Below are positions 9,625-18,671 of a DNA stretch of 64,000 bases, in pieces. Each line of letters begins with the position of its first letter. Within the stretch, counting starts at the first letter, position 1. A program made the position numbers and the translations under genes. The notes beneath the pieces are model-generated. The model worked only from the letters and a program-made list of their open reading frames with translations, made no database searches and was not told the DNA's origin. The DNA is from UBA1081 sp045535305 (GTDB lineage Bacteria; Bacillota; Clostridia; Oscillospirales; Acutalibacteraceae), in contig JAZSLJ010000001.1 in the NCBI GenBank assembly GCA_045535305.1, positions 1 to 64,000 on the forward strand. Reading direction: 5' to 3'.

Positions 9625-11096
9625 AAAAATCAGTAATTTCAATACTTATATCTATTTGTCTTGTTGCTTCGTTTTTCTGCATAGGAGTATCAGCGGCATC
9701 CTCCGAAGCTGTATCATCGGTGCATTTTGATTTGTATCCTGATACAGACGGAACGCTTGACGTTACCGAAACATGGAATGTTGAGTACGGCGGTACGGGC
9801 GAAGGTTTTACAAGATGGATTGATTCCAATAACGGCCTTTCCGATGTAATGCAGTACGGTTCAATATCGGATGTGTCTGTTAAAATCAACGGCGTAACTG
9901 TAACTGAGGATTCAGCTCAGACAGATTATTACAAATGCGGCAATTCAGCAGACGGCGTCAGTTTTAATGTTGTTATCACATCTCCTTCAGCGGCAGAAAT
10001 AAAGGAATATACTATTTCTTACACCGTAAACGGAGCATTGAAAAAGCAGGGCGGCGATGTGCGTTGTGCATTTATGCTTATCGGCGAAACCTTTGAATAT
10101 ACCTGTAACAATGTAACTGCATCGGTGCATATGCCCGAAGGTGTTTCCGCTACGGATGTTGCAGTAAATGATGATGCAGAGATACTTGTAAATGACACAT
10201 CTGCGGATTATACAGCAGGCAGAGTTTATACAACTTTTGCTGTTGATGTGTCCGTTCCCGATGATGCTTTTGATACAACGGGAATGCCCTCATACTCAGC
10301 ATTTAAAAATGCGATGAAAAGTTTCGGACAGGCTCTTTTAAAGGCAGTATACATAATAATTGCAGTTGTTGCGGCTCTTGCAGTAGTTGTATTTACTCTT
10401 TTCCGTGAAAAAATCAAAAGATTTGCAGTTGAAAAGAAGGCAAAAAAGAGTGCAGATACAGCTGTTGAAGCTCTGCCGGAAGGAATAACTGCCTGTAAAG
10501 CGTATAAAATGCTTGAACCCTATTCAAGAATCAATCCCAGACATACCACAAAGAAAATACCTTCACTTTTTGCTATGGCAATTCTTGAATGTATCGAAAA
10601 AGGCTATATTGCGGAAAACGGTGATGATTTTAATATAGGCATTCCCGAAGCAGAAGACGATGCATATATTATGAGTGTACTTAATTTCCTTATCTCATTC
10701 AGTGAAAAGAAATTCAACAGATATGTTCTGGATTCGGATTTTGGTGATAAGATTGTAAATGAATGTATGACAAATTACGATTCAATCACAAATTATCTTT
10801 GCTCATTTTATGCACTTATTCCCGATATGGATTCAAAATTCCTTAAAGATGAAGCAAACCGTAAAATTTATACAGATTGCTTTAATCTTAAAAATGCAAT
10901 TAAAAAAGAAAATATCAAGGCTTCATTCGGTCATTGTATGGACAGTGTTATTGCAGGTGCAAAAACGTCGGATAAACAGATTTTTGCTATGATGTATACA
11001 GGTAAATCTACATTTGAATCAGCAGGAGCTAAGATGCCAAAGGCGTTTGCAAAAGCTATCGGTTCAATGTATGATGCTTTTGTGAAATCAAAGTAA
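9621..11096 (+). CDS. DUF2207-like predicted membrane protein
   Basis: A signal peptide (about 1-25, ending VSAA) precedes an extracellular beta-rich domain in which a Thr-Glu-Thr-Trp-Asn stretch (DVTETWNVEY) resembles the start of DUF2207 proteins. One membrane segment follows at about 238-262 (AVYIIIAVVAALAVVVF). The cytoplasmic half contains a winged-helix-like stretch around PSLFAMAILECIEKGYI. The function of the family is unknown. The start codon overlaps the stop of the zinc-ribbon gene, suggesting the two form a membrane pair. It sits in a beta-galactosidase operon, which gives no obvious clue. Confidence 0.65.
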   Translation: MKKSVISILISICLVASFFCIGVSAASSEAVSSVHFDLYPDTDGTLDVTETWNVEYGGTGEGFTRWIDSNNGLSDVMQYGSISDVSVKINGVTVTEDSAQTDYYKCGNSADGVSFNVVITSPSAAEIKEYTISYTVNGALKKQGGDVRCAFMLIGETFEYTCNNVTASVHMPEGVSATDVAVNDDAEILVNDTSADYTAGRVYTTFAVDVSVPDDAFDTTGMPSYSAFKNAMKSFGQALLKAVYIIIAVVAALAVVVFTLFREKIKRFAVEKKAKKSADTAVEALPEGITACKAYKMLEPYSRINPRHTTKKIPSLFAMAILECIEKGYIAENGDDFNIGIPEAEDDAYIMSVLNFLISFSEKKFNRYVLDSDFGDKIVNECMTNYDSITNYLCSFYALIPDMDSKFLKDEANRKIYTDCFNLKNAIKKENIKASFGHCMDSVIAGAKTSDKQIFAMMYTGKSTFESAGAKMPKAFAKAIGSMYDAFVKSK

Positions 11097-11097
11097 T

Positions 11098-11994
11098 ATG
11101 GAAAATAAAATTGTTGAATGTGTGCCTAATATCAGCGAGGGCAGGAATCCATCTGTTGTTGCAGAGTGTGTAAATGCCGTTGCTTCGGTTGATGGCGTAA
11201 AAGTGCTTAATTTTACATCGGATTACGACCATAACAGGTCTGTTATAACATTTATCGGCAATCCCGAAGCAGTAAGTGAGGCGGCAGTCCGTCTTTGTAA
11301 AAAAGCGGCAGAGCTTATAGACCTTACAAAGCATACGGGGGAGCATCCCAGAATGGGTGCAGTTGATGTTATACCCTTTATCCCAATTAAAAATGTAGAA
11401 ATGTCCGAAGTGGTAAAACTTGCTGAAAAAACAGGTGAGCGTATTTATAATGAAGCGTCAATCCCTGTTTATCTATATGAAAATGCCGCATCTGCACCGC
11501 ACAGACGCAATCTTGCAGATGTAAGACGAGGTCAGTTTGAGGGGCTTTGGGAAAAAACAAAACTGCCCGAATGGCAGCCCGATTTTGGTGAGGGATTTCA
11601 TAAAACCGCAGGTATATCCATTGTGGGAGCAAGAGAATTTCTCATAGCTTATAATATCGAGCTGTCAACTGACGATGTGAATATCGCAAAGGCTATTGCA
11701 AAAACTGTAAGGGAATCAAGCGGCGGCTTTAAATGCGTAAAAGCACTCGGACTGATGCTCCACGAAAGAAACACAGCACAGGTATCTCTTAACATGACCG
11801 ATTTTAATGTAACACCGCTTTATGCCGTTGTTGAAAAGGTTAAGGAAGAAGCCGCAAAGTACGGTGTAACCGTTACGGCAACGGAGCTTATAGGTCTTTC
11901 ACCCATGAAAGCACTTATAGATTCAGCGGAATATTACCTTAAAATCCGCGACTTTGATTATAAAACACAGGTGTTTGAAAATCACCTGCTGTAA
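11098..11994 (+). CDS. ftcD: Glutamate formimidoyltransferase
   Basis: The 298-residue protein matches the transferase domain of FtcD: CVPNISEGRN at the N-terminus, HTGEHPRMGAVDVIPFIP with the catalytic His, and LYENAA further on. It moves a formimino group from N-formimino-L-glutamate to tetrahydrofolate in histidine breakdown. The cyclodeaminase domain of the animal bifunctional enzyme is absent, as in many Clostridia. ATG follows the previous stop after a single base, and there is no strong ribosome site, so translation probably depends on the upstream gene. No other histidine-degradation genes are in the window. Confidence 0.9.
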   Translation: MENKIVECVPNISEGRNPSVVAECVNAVASVDGVKVLNFTSDYDHNRSVITFIGNPEAVSEAAVRLCKKAAELIDLTKHTGEHPRMGAVDVIPFIPIKNVEMSEVVKLAEKTGERIYNEASIPVYLYENAASAPHRRNLADVRRGQFEGLWEKTKLPEWQPDFGEGFHKTAGISIVGAREFLIAYNIELSTDDVNIAKAIAKTVRESSGGFKCVKALGLMLHERNTAQVSLNMTDFNVTPLYAVVEKVKEEAAKYGVTVTATELIGLSPMKALIDSAEYYLKIRDFDYKTQVFENHLL

Positions 11995-12011
11995 AAAATT
12001 GCATAATAAAA

Positions 12012-12041
12012 GGCTTGCATAGGCATTAACCTGTGCAAGCC
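12012..12041. terminator. Bidirectional terminator between convergent genes
   Basis: A 12-bp stem (GGCTTGCATAGG with CCTGTGCAAGCC, one wobble) encloses a 6-nt loop and is followed by a T-rich run. It lies between the stop of ftcD (11994) and the stop of the convergent gene (12064). Confidence 0.8.
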
Positions 12042-12063
12042 ATATTTTTATTTGTTGATTTAA

Positions 12064-13875
12064 TTAAACGGTTAACAGCATATCCTTTTCTCCGTCTTCG
12101 GTATACATCTGAAGCTCTTTGATGCCAATTTTCTTCATAATTCTGGTCCATCTGATTTCCATATCGTAATCGTGATTTACAGGCACCCAACCTGCTTTAA
12201 GATAGCTCTTGCAAGCGGGGATACGGTAATCGTCAGTTGTAAGAACAGCTCTTTCAACACCGTTGTCAAAGAAATGCTTTTCTGCAATAGCACATAAAGC
12301 GTTACCGAGACCTTTACCCCTTTCTGAATCAGCAACAGATACCATATGAACAAGACCAAGACCTGTTGCGGGGAGCTTGCGAACAGCAGTAATTGTAGCA
12401 ACGGGAACATCTTTTTCATTTATAATAAAGAATGTGTCCTCAAGAGGTTCAATGCCGTCGTTGTACATACAACTTGTGAATGCTGAATTGTCTGCGCCGT
12501 AACCTACAAGACCGTTGTTGCAGATTCTTATCCAATGGGGAATATCTTCTTCACCCTGATATTTTCTTATTGAATATCCTTCGGGAAGAGCAGGAATTTC
12601 TTTGTCTTTGGGGAATACCATAAGCTTTAACTGCTTGTTCTGGGACATCGCTCTGGGTTTCCATGTGCGCTGATGCTCTTCGTAAACAGAGTCGGGAATA
12701 TCGGGGTTGCCCTTTGAGTATGAGGGAATAAGCATATCTCCTGCGACCTTAGGATCGGTACAAGCAGTATCGTTTCTGTACTGCTCGCGGACTGCAGGAT
12801 CTCTGAAATCCGGAATTGCCATGGGAATACCGCCATTAAGAACTGAACGGTAAGCAAACATACCGGGCAGGAACATATCAAGTGCTTCGTAGATGTCAAT
12901 AATGTCTGCATCTTCGTTGCCTTTGATTTTTTCAACAGCATTGTACATTGTGTAGAAATCGGAATTGCCGTGGCCGAATTCCTTTGCAATCTCATCGTAT
13001 TCGCCTACGGGCTCATAGCATTTAACAGAGAAATTGTCGGGATTGTTAAGATAAACAGTTCCGAAATCACCGTTTTTAGCATCCTCTCTTGCACTTTCCA
13101 TTCTTCCGTCAGCACCGTAAACAGAGTACCAGATGGAATTTTTGGAACAGCCTACACCGTGAAGACTCTTTACAACCGCGCCGTTTTCAAGAGTAATCAT
13201 TTCAACTGCGGAATGACCTGCTTTTGCACCCATTCTTGCCATTCTTGCATTAAAAGGCATTTCAAAGCCTGTAACCGAAACGGGACGCAGACCTGTAATG
13301 TGAATAAGCGGACCTATTGAATGTGTGCAGTAGTAGAATGCTGACATATTATTACGCCAATGGTTTTTATCACCGTATGTAATGGTATCCCAGATGCTTT
13401 CACAGTTGTGCATATATTCGCCTTCGCCGTATTCGAATTCACCTACAGCACCCTGTTTGTAAAGCTTTCTCATTTCATATGTAGCGGGCATATAGCAGTA
13501 GTTTTCCGCATAAGCGTAAATCTTGCCTGATTTTTCAACTGCCTCAATAAGTTCAACTGCTTCTTTAAGTGTCTGACAGGGGAGCACCTCACTTATAACG
13601 TTAAGACCTTTGTTAAGACACTTTATCGCATAGGGGGCGTGCTCTGTTGCAAAATTTGCAAGCACAACAGCATCCATATCGTGTTCGATGAATTTGTCAA
13701 AATCAGTATAATATGTAATACTGTCGTCATTTAATTTTTTGCTGATTCTCTCAATCTGGAAATCAGAATTATCACATACAGCAACAAGCTGTGCATTTTC
13801 AGCCTTGTTTGCATATTGAATCATTGATTGTCCTCTGCCTGCACCGAGAACACCTATTTTGATTTTATTACTCAT
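12064..13875 (-). CDS. Gfo/Idh/MocA oxidoreductase fused to GNAT acetyltransferase
   Basis: Residues about 1-390 are an NAD(P)-dependent Gfo/Idh/MocA dehydrogenase: KIGVLGAGRGQS is the Rossmann loop, and VLPCQTLKEAVELIEAVEKS is followed by YAENYCYMP. Residues about 430-600 form a GNAT domain with VSVADSERGKGLGNALCAI, containing the acetyl-CoA loop, and a later SYLKAGWVP. The oxidoreductase class acts on sugars, inositols or sugar derivatives. AAGGACA lies before ATG 13875. This is the second glycan-type enzyme fused to GNAT in 14 kb, here with the GNAT at the C-terminus. Substrates of both domains are unknown. Confidence 0.85.
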   Translation of the reverse strand: MSNKIKIGVLGAGRGQSMIQYANKAENAQLVAVCDNSDFQIERISKKLNDDSITYYTDFDKFIEHDMDAVVLANFATEHAPYAIKCLNKGLNVISEVLPCQTLKEAVELIEAVEKSGKIYAYAENYCYMPATYEMRKLYKQGAVGEFEYGEGEYMHNCESIWDTITYGDKNHWRNNMSAFYYCTHSIGPLIHITGLRPVSVTGFEMPFNARMARMGAKAGHSAVEMITLENGAVVKSLHGVGCSKNSIWYSVYGADGRMESAREDAKNGDFGTVYLNNPDNFSVKCYEPVGEYDEIAKEFGHGNSDFYTMYNAVEKIKGNEDADIIDIYEALDMFLPGMFAYRSVLNGGIPMAIPDFRDPAVREQYRNDTACTDPKVAGDMLIPSYSKGNPDIPDSVYEEHQRTWKPRAMSQNKQLKLMVFPKDKEIPALPEGYSIRKYQGEEDIPHWIRICNNGLVGYGADNSAFTSCMYNDGIEPLEDTFFIINEKDVPVATITAVRKLPATGLGLVHMVSVADSERGKGLGNALCAIAEKHFFDNGVERAVLTTDDYRIPACKSYLKAGWVPVNHDYDMEIRWTRIMKKIGIKELQMYTEDGEKDMLLTV

Positions 13876-13920
13876 AGAAAATGTCCTTTCATTTGTGAAT
13901 TAGTTATTATTGTTTTATTT

Positions 13921-13949
13921 ATAATAGCACTTGATGAAATAAAGTTCAA
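13921..13949 (-). promoter_or_regulatory. Promoter for the Gfo/GNAT gene
   Basis: Read on the minus strand, TTGAAC (13949-13944) and TATTAT (13926-13921) are 17 bp apart, about 45 bp ahead of the start codon at 13875. Confidence 0.6.
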
Positions 13950-14059
13950 TATTTTTTTAATAAAAAATAATTTATCCGCCAAATTATTTTGTCTGTTGCA
14001 GATGATACGTTTTATGGTATGGTTTTAATAAAAATGTTATTACAATTTTGTAATTTTTG

Positions 14060-14089
14060 TTGACAATATATAATTATTAACACTATAAT
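14060..14089 (+). promoter_or_regulatory. Promoter for the WG-repeat protein gene
   Basis: TTGACA (14060-14065) and TATAAT (14084-14089) are both consensus hexamers with an 18-bp spacer, 23 bp before the ATG at 14113. Confidence 0.8.
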
Positions 14090-14112
14090 TTAATTGTAAG
14101 GGAGTGATGAAA

Positions 14113-15219
14113 ATGTCAAAAAATAAAATATATTTTATAATTTGCTCTGCAGTCGTAATAGTTCTGGGCGTGGTATTGGTTTGTGTTTTGCCTAAGTATA
14201 CAAAGGACACAAACAACGTTACGGAATCGGATTTGTACGAAGAATCTCACTCCGATAACACAAATGATAACGAGCCTGTTACAAGAGATTATTCTTATAT
14301 TATTCTTAATGAAAGTGAACAGGCAGATATTGTTTTACCCGAAAGTGAGCAGTTTTCTTGGTACAAAAAGCCATTTATGCGTGCAGATTCAATGCAGGCT
14401 GTTAAAGACGGGTTGTACTATAACAGCATATATAAATACATTGATACCGAATATGTTGCATACTATATTGATGATAAATGCGGTCTTGTAAACAGCAAAG
14501 GTGAAATTATCTGCGATCCTGTATATACTGACCCTTCTTACTGTCCTCATGGGGACGTAATAACATTTAATGACCATTACGAAGCGTTTGACATTGAAAC
14601 ACAGACTTTTATTGACCACGGCGGACACGGTGGCGGTTATTCTGATTTTATTTACGATCGTAACAGCGGCAATTATTTTCTTATAGGCGGTAGTGAAGGT
14701 CCGGACGAACCGTATGATTATGACGAAAGCGGTGTTTATGTTGTGTATGAAGCTTATGTGAAAGCAGATGATTACTATTGCGATTTTTTTATCGAAGAAA
14801 ATGATGAATACACATATTATGCCTGCAATAAAACGGGAAAATTGGGGCTTTATAATAACGGCAAAATCGTAATTCCCTTTGAATATGTTGCTGCAACAGA
14901 AGTTTCAGACGGCGTTGTAGGAATGTTCGACGGCAATACATGGACATATTTTTCTGTTGACGGAAAAGCTATAATGAAAAATGTTCCGAAAAATAACGAT
15001 ACCTTTTCTTATTTTGACAGTGAATCCAACAAAGTAACAGATATGTCCGTATATAATTATTCCTGCGGATGTGTACCCGTGAAAAAAGACGGCAAATGGG
15101 GGTATATGGATAAGAACGGTGAAATGATAATTGATGCTGTTTTCGACAGAGCCTTGCCTGCATTTGAAAACAGAGCGTGGGTGTGTGTGGACTATTATTG
15201 GGGCATAATCGAGATTTGA
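14113..15219 (+). CDS. Membrane-anchored WG-repeat protein
   Basis: A single N-terminal membrane segment (about residues 4-27, no lipobox Cys) is followed by an acidic Asp/Tyr-rich extracytoplasmic domain. WG-type beta repeats are visible as GLVNSKGEIICDPVY, GLYNNGKIVIPFEYV and WGYMDKNGEMIIDAVFD. WG repeats are thought to form beta-propeller-like folds; no enzymatic role is known. GGAG at 14101-14104 is 8 nt before ATG 14113, better placed than GTG 14104 or ATG 14107. It is transcribed alone, with its own promoter and terminator. Confidence 0.75.
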   Translation: MSKNKIYFIICSAVVIVLGVVLVCVLPKYTKDTNNVTESDLYEESHSDNTNDNEPVTRDYSYIILNESEQADIVLPESEQFSWYKKPFMRADSMQAVKDGLYYNSIYKYIDTEYVAYYIDDKCGLVNSKGEIICDPVYTDPSYCPHGDVITFNDHYEAFDIETQTFIDHGGHGGGYSDFIYDRNSGNYFLIGGSEGPDEPYDYDESGVYVVYEAYVKADDYYCDFFIEENDEYTYYACNKTGKLGLYNNGKIVIPFEYVAATEVSDGVVGMFDGNTWTYFSVDGKAIMKNVPKNNDTFSYFDSESNKVTDMSVYNYSCGCVPVKKDGKWGYMDKNGEMIIDAVFDRALPAFENRAWVCVDYYWGIIEI

Positions 15220-15237
15220 ACAATGATTATTTTTTAA

Positions 15238-15265
15238 CGGCGGCTTTTAAGTCGCTGTTTTTTTT
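15238..15265 (+). terminator. Terminator after the WG-repeat gene
   Basis: Stem CGGCGGC/GTCGCTG with two wobble pairs and a TTTTAA loop, followed by eight T residues. Confidence 0.7.
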
Positions 15266-15279
15266 AATATAAATAACTG

Positions 15280-15308
15280 TTGAAATTTTCTTCACTATGT
15301 GATAGAAT
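15280..15308 (+). promoter_or_regulatory. Promoter for the thyX-clpE operon
   Basis: TTGAAA (15280-15285) and TAGAAT (15303-15308) are 17 bp apart, 29 bp before the ATG at 15338. Confidence 0.65.
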
Positions 15309-15337
15309 TAATCTGATTAGTTTTGAGGTGATACGGT

Positions 15338-16726
15338 ATGAATACAGATAATTACAGAGGTTCTGTTGCAAAAATTATAGGCATCAGCGATACAGGTGAA
15401 AAAATCCCTGCAGCAGCGGGTAGAATATCCACTCAGGAGGGTGATGCATTCGGCATTCTTGAAAAATCACAGGATGCGGAAAAGAATGCAAATCTTATTG
15501 CGAAGGTAACCCGTTCAGGTCATAATTCTACCATTGAACATACCGTTTTCAATATTGCGTTCAATGATGTTTCGGTTTTTGTTGAGCAGTTTATGATTGA
15601 ATTCAGACTCGCATCATTTACCGTTAAATCAAGAAGATATGTCAATTTCGGTGATTGCGGATATTATGTACCTTTCCTCGGCAAAAAGGAGCTTGAGGAC
15701 AGATACTGCGAAACAATGGATTACCTCTTTAATGAGTACAACGCTTTTATTGAAGCAGGCGTGCCGAAAGAAGATGCAAGATTTTTGCTTCCTTATTGCT
15801 TAAGAAGTAACTTTTTCTGCACAATCAATGCAAGAGAGCTGCTTTTAGTTCTTCGTTCAATGCTTTTCGGCAGAGGCAGTGCGTTCAGAGAGCTTAATGA
15901 CTTAGGCAAACAGATTTATGAGCAGATTGAAAAACTCACACCCGGTATCTGTACGGATTTCTTTAAAAGAAAGCCCGAGAATTCCGATAAAATAGCTCTC
16001 GGCTATATGTTCAATAATTATGAGAAAAATATTCAGTCAGACAAGAAAGTTCAGCTTTTGTCCTTTACAACCGATGCAGAAAAGACTGTTGCACGCTCGG
16101 CTCTTATCTGGACAAGGCAGTACACCCCCGACGCTGTTGAAAAAATCATCGCAGACGAGGGTAATATTGATAAAATTCTTGATTGCGTAACAGCATCTTC
16201 AAGACCCAGACCCCTTGAAACAATAAGCTGTACATTCAGACTCAACGGTGTTTCTCTTTCCACAATTACTCATTTTGCCCGTCATAGAATGCACTCACTT
16301 ATGGTGCCTTGCCTTACTCTTACAAACAGACAGAATTATATAATACCCGAAACTGTTTCGGCAGATAAAGCACTTCTTGACCGCTACAATGCGGCATTTG
16401 CAAAGATAAACGAGCTTTATACTTCACTTAAAAACGACGGTTGCAGTGAGGAAGAGCTTGTATACTGTCAGCTCAGCGGTAATACGCTTGATATTGTATC
16501 ATCAATGAACGGCAGAGAGCTTATGCTCTTTATGAAACTGAGAACCTGTAACAGAGCTCAGTGGGAAATCCGTGATTATGCTGTTGAGATGCTTCGTCAG
16601 CTTCGTCAGGTTTCTCCCGCAATATTCAACAAATTCGGCCCGAGCTGTTATGTTTCATCCTGTCCCGAGGGCAGATTGTCCTGCGGTAAAGCAGCAGAGG
16701 TCGTACAGAAATTCAAAAATCTTTAA
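15338..16726 (+). CDS. Tandem ThyX-like FAD-dependent thymidylate synthase
   Basis: At 462 residues this is about twice the length of a usual ThyX. Both halves read as ThyX domains. In the first, HNSTIEHT is followed by FRLASFTVKSRRYV (where RHR of the family motif is EFR), then LLPYCLRSNF and a GRGSAFREL stretch. In the second, HFARHRMHSLMVP keeps RHR and continues to NRQNYI, RTCNRAQWEIR and a Cys-rich tail (PSCYVSSCPEGRLSCGK). ThyX makes dTMP from dUMP using methylene-THF, FAD and NAD(P)H. The halves look complementary and degenerate, so one composite site is plausible. GAGGTGAT precedes ATG. Confidence 0.82.
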   Translation: MNTDNYRGSVAKIIGISDTGEKIPAAAGRISTQEGDAFGILEKSQDAEKNANLIAKVTRSGHNSTIEHTVFNIAFNDVSVFVEQFMIEFRLASFTVKSRRYVNFGDCGYYVPFLGKKELEDRYCETMDYLFNEYNAFIEAGVPKEDARFLLPYCLRSNFFCTINARELLLVLRSMLFGRGSAFRELNDLGKQIYEQIEKLTPGICTDFFKRKPENSDKIALGYMFNNYEKNIQSDKKVQLLSFTTDAEKTVARSALIWTRQYTPDAVEKIIADEGNIDKILDCVTASSRPRPLETISCTFRLNGVSLSTITHFARHRMHSLMVPCLTLTNRQNYIIPETVSADKALLDRYNAAFAKINELYTSLKNDGCSEEELVYCQLSGNTLDIVSSMNGRELMLFMKLRTCNRAQWEIRDYAVEMLRQLRQVSPAIFNKFGPSCYVSSCPEGRLSCGKAAEVVQKFKNL

Positions 16727-16748
16727 TAAATATAAAGGACGGTTTGCT

Positions 16749-17033
16749 ATGAAAGAAAGTGTAAAAACCGAAAACGCAAAAATGCTCTATAAGGCAGTTT
16801 TGTGTCTTGAAAACGAGGAAGAATGTGCCGCATTTTTCAAGGATTTGTGTACTGATACCGAAATCAGCGCGATGGCACAGCGTTTTGTTGTTGCAAAAAT
16901 GGTTGCAGAAGGCAAAAAGTACGACGAAATCGAGGAGCAGACAGGTGCATCACCTGCCACAATCAGCCGTGTAAAGCGGTATATGGATAACTACCATCAG
17001 TACGATATTTTTACAAGGATCAATAAAGAATGA
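16749..17033 (+). CDS. yerC: YerC/YecD family TrpR-like DNA-binding protein
   Basis: The 94-residue protein fits the TrpR/YerC fold: CTDTEISAMAQRFVVAKMVA, then a helix-turn-helix QTGASPATISRVKRY. TrpR-related YerC proteins of Firmicutes are putative regulators of uncertain ligand. I start at ATG 16749, which has AAGGACGG just upstream, rather than the much longer in-frame opening that begins inside thyX. It overlaps the following methyltransferase by ATGA. Confidence 0.85.
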   Translation: MKESVKTENAKMLYKAVLCLENEEECAAFFKDLCTDTEISAMAQRFVVAKMVAEGKKYDEIEEQTGASPATISRVKRYMDNYHQYDIFTRINKE

Positions 17034-17758
17034 GTTATAATTCTTTTGCCGCCGTGTATGATGAGCTTACACAGGATGTTGAGTATGAGAAGCGTGCGGA
17101 ATATATAGCAAAACTGCTTGCAAAAAACGGCTGTAACGGTGGTATTCTGCTTGATTTAGCCTGCGGAACAGGTACATTGTCAAAGTATCTTGCTACCTAC
17201 GGATACGATATGATTCTTGCGGATTTATCACCGGATATGCTTGCAATCGCCGCCGAAAAACTGCCCGATGCGCTTATTATCTGTCAGGATATGCGTAAGC
17301 TGAAGCTCTATGCTGATGTGAATGCCGCAGTATGCTCACTCGACGGTATAAATCATCTTACAAAGTCCGCAGATGTAAAAAAGGCATTTTCAGCCGTAAG
17401 TAAGCATCTTTCAAAGGGCGGAGTGTTCATTTTTGATGTAAATACGCCCTATAAACACGAGTATGTGCTGGGTAATAATACATTTGTGTACGAAACGGAC
17501 AGCGCATATCTCGTTTGGCAGAATTTTTATAAAGAGAAAACAGGCACGGTTGATATGTGCCTTGATATTTTCTTTGATGAGGGAGATTCCTATACACGCG
17601 AGTATGAGGAATTCTCTGAAAGAGCATATGAAATTGATGAAATCTGTCAATGGCTCAGTGAAGCCGGATTTTCCGTTTCAGGAGTATATGATGATATGAA
17701 ATTTTCAAAGCCGAAAGAAAACTCACAACGGGTATACATTTCGGCAATAAAACTATGA
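17030..17758 (+). CDS. Class I SAM-dependent methyltransferase
   Basis: LLDLACGTGTLSKYL is the glycine-rich SAM loop, followed by an acidic residue in ILADLSPDM and VCSLDGINHL. At 242 residues it is a stand-alone Methyltransf_11/25-type domain. The start overlaps the yerC stop by four bases, implying coupled translation. The substrate is not apparent. YerC-methyltransferase-Hsp33 neighbours do not form a known pathway. Confidence 0.8.
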   Translation: MSYNSFAAVYDELTQDVEYEKRAEYIAKLLAKNGCNGGILLDLACGTGTLSKYLATYGYDMILADLSPDMLAIAAEKLPDALIICQDMRKLKLYADVNAAVCSLDGINHLTKSADVKKAFSAVSKHLSKGGVFIFDVNTPYKHEYVLGNNTFVYETDSAYLVWQNFYKEKTGTVDMCLDIFFDEGDSYTREYEEFSERAYEIDEICQWLSEAGFSVSGVYDDMKFSKPKENSQRVYISAIKL

Positions 17759-17777
17759 AAAACAGAGGTATATTTTA

Positions 17778-18659
17778 ATGGGAAAGCTTGTTAGATGCAT
17801 TTCTGAAGACGGAACGCTGCTTATAATGGCTTGTGATACAACAGACCTTGTTCAGGAAGCATTTGAAATACATTCAACATCAAAAGTGTGTACAGCCGCA
17901 TTGGGCAGACTTCTTACTGCATCAGCTATGATGGGCAGTATGCTCAAAGGTAAAAAAGATACTCTTACTCTTAAAATCAACGGCGGCGGCCCTGCAGGTT
18001 CAATTATTGCCGTATCCGACAGTGATTGCCATGTAAAAGGTTATGTGGTTGACGGCAGCGTTGAATTGCCCCTTAATTCAAAAGGTAAACTTGATGTAGG
18101 CGGAGCTGTAGGTAAAAACGGCTTTGTTACCGTTATCAAGGATTTAGGTCTTAAAGAGCCTTTTGTTGGTCAGGTGCCTATTGTTTCGGGTGAAATCGCA
18201 GAGGATATCACCGCATATTTTGCCGCAAGTGAGCAGACACCGTCAGTCTGTGGTCTCGGTGTGCTTGTAGCACAGGATAAGTCCGTACTAAAAGCGGGCG
18301 GCTTCCTTATCCAGCTTCTGCCCACAGCACTTGACGATACAATAGATATGGTAGAAAAAGACATTCAGGGCATAAATTCCGTTACAAAAATGCTTGTTGA
18401 CGGTATGTCTCCCGAAGATATATGCAAGGCAGTTCTGCCTTCATTCAATATACAGGTACTTGACGAAATGCACCCCGTTTATAAGTGTGATTGCTCACTT
18501 GAAAGGGTACAGAATGCACTTATTTCAGCCGGTAAAGAGGAACTGCTTGATATGGCAAAGGATGCAAATACAGAGGTTAAGTGTCAGTTCTGCAATACGG
18601 CTTATAACTTTTCAAGCAAGGATATTCTTGACTTGATAAAATCTTCAACGGAAGATTAA
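17778..18659 (+). CDS. hslO: Hsp33 redox-regulated chaperone
   Basis: The 293-residue protein has the Hsp33 core (VRCISEDGTLLIMACDTTDL, with KINGGGPAGSII further on) and the C-terminal zinc redox switch: CxC (KCDCS) about 30 residues before CxxC (CQFCN). On oxidative unfolding the four Cys release zinc and the holdase is switched on in the cytoplasm. It is located just ahead of a Clp ATPase gene (12-nt gap), which suits a protein-quality role. AACAGAGG-type ribosome site precedes ATG. Confidence 0.93.
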   Translation: MGKLVRCISEDGTLLIMACDTTDLVQEAFEIHSTSKVCTAALGRLLTASAMMGSMLKGKKDTLTLKINGGGPAGSIIAVSDSDCHVKGYVVDGSVELPLNSKGKLDVGGAVGKNGFVTVIKDLGLKEPFVGQVPIVSGEIAEDITAYFAASEQTPSVCGLGVLVAQDKSVLKAGGFLIQLLPTALDDTIDMVEKDIQGINSVTKMLVDGMSPEDICKAVLPSFNIQVLDEMHPVYKCDCSLERVQNALISAGKEELLDMAKDANTEVKCQFCNTAYNFSSKDILDLIKSSTED

Positions 18660-18671
18660 AGGAGAAAATAA

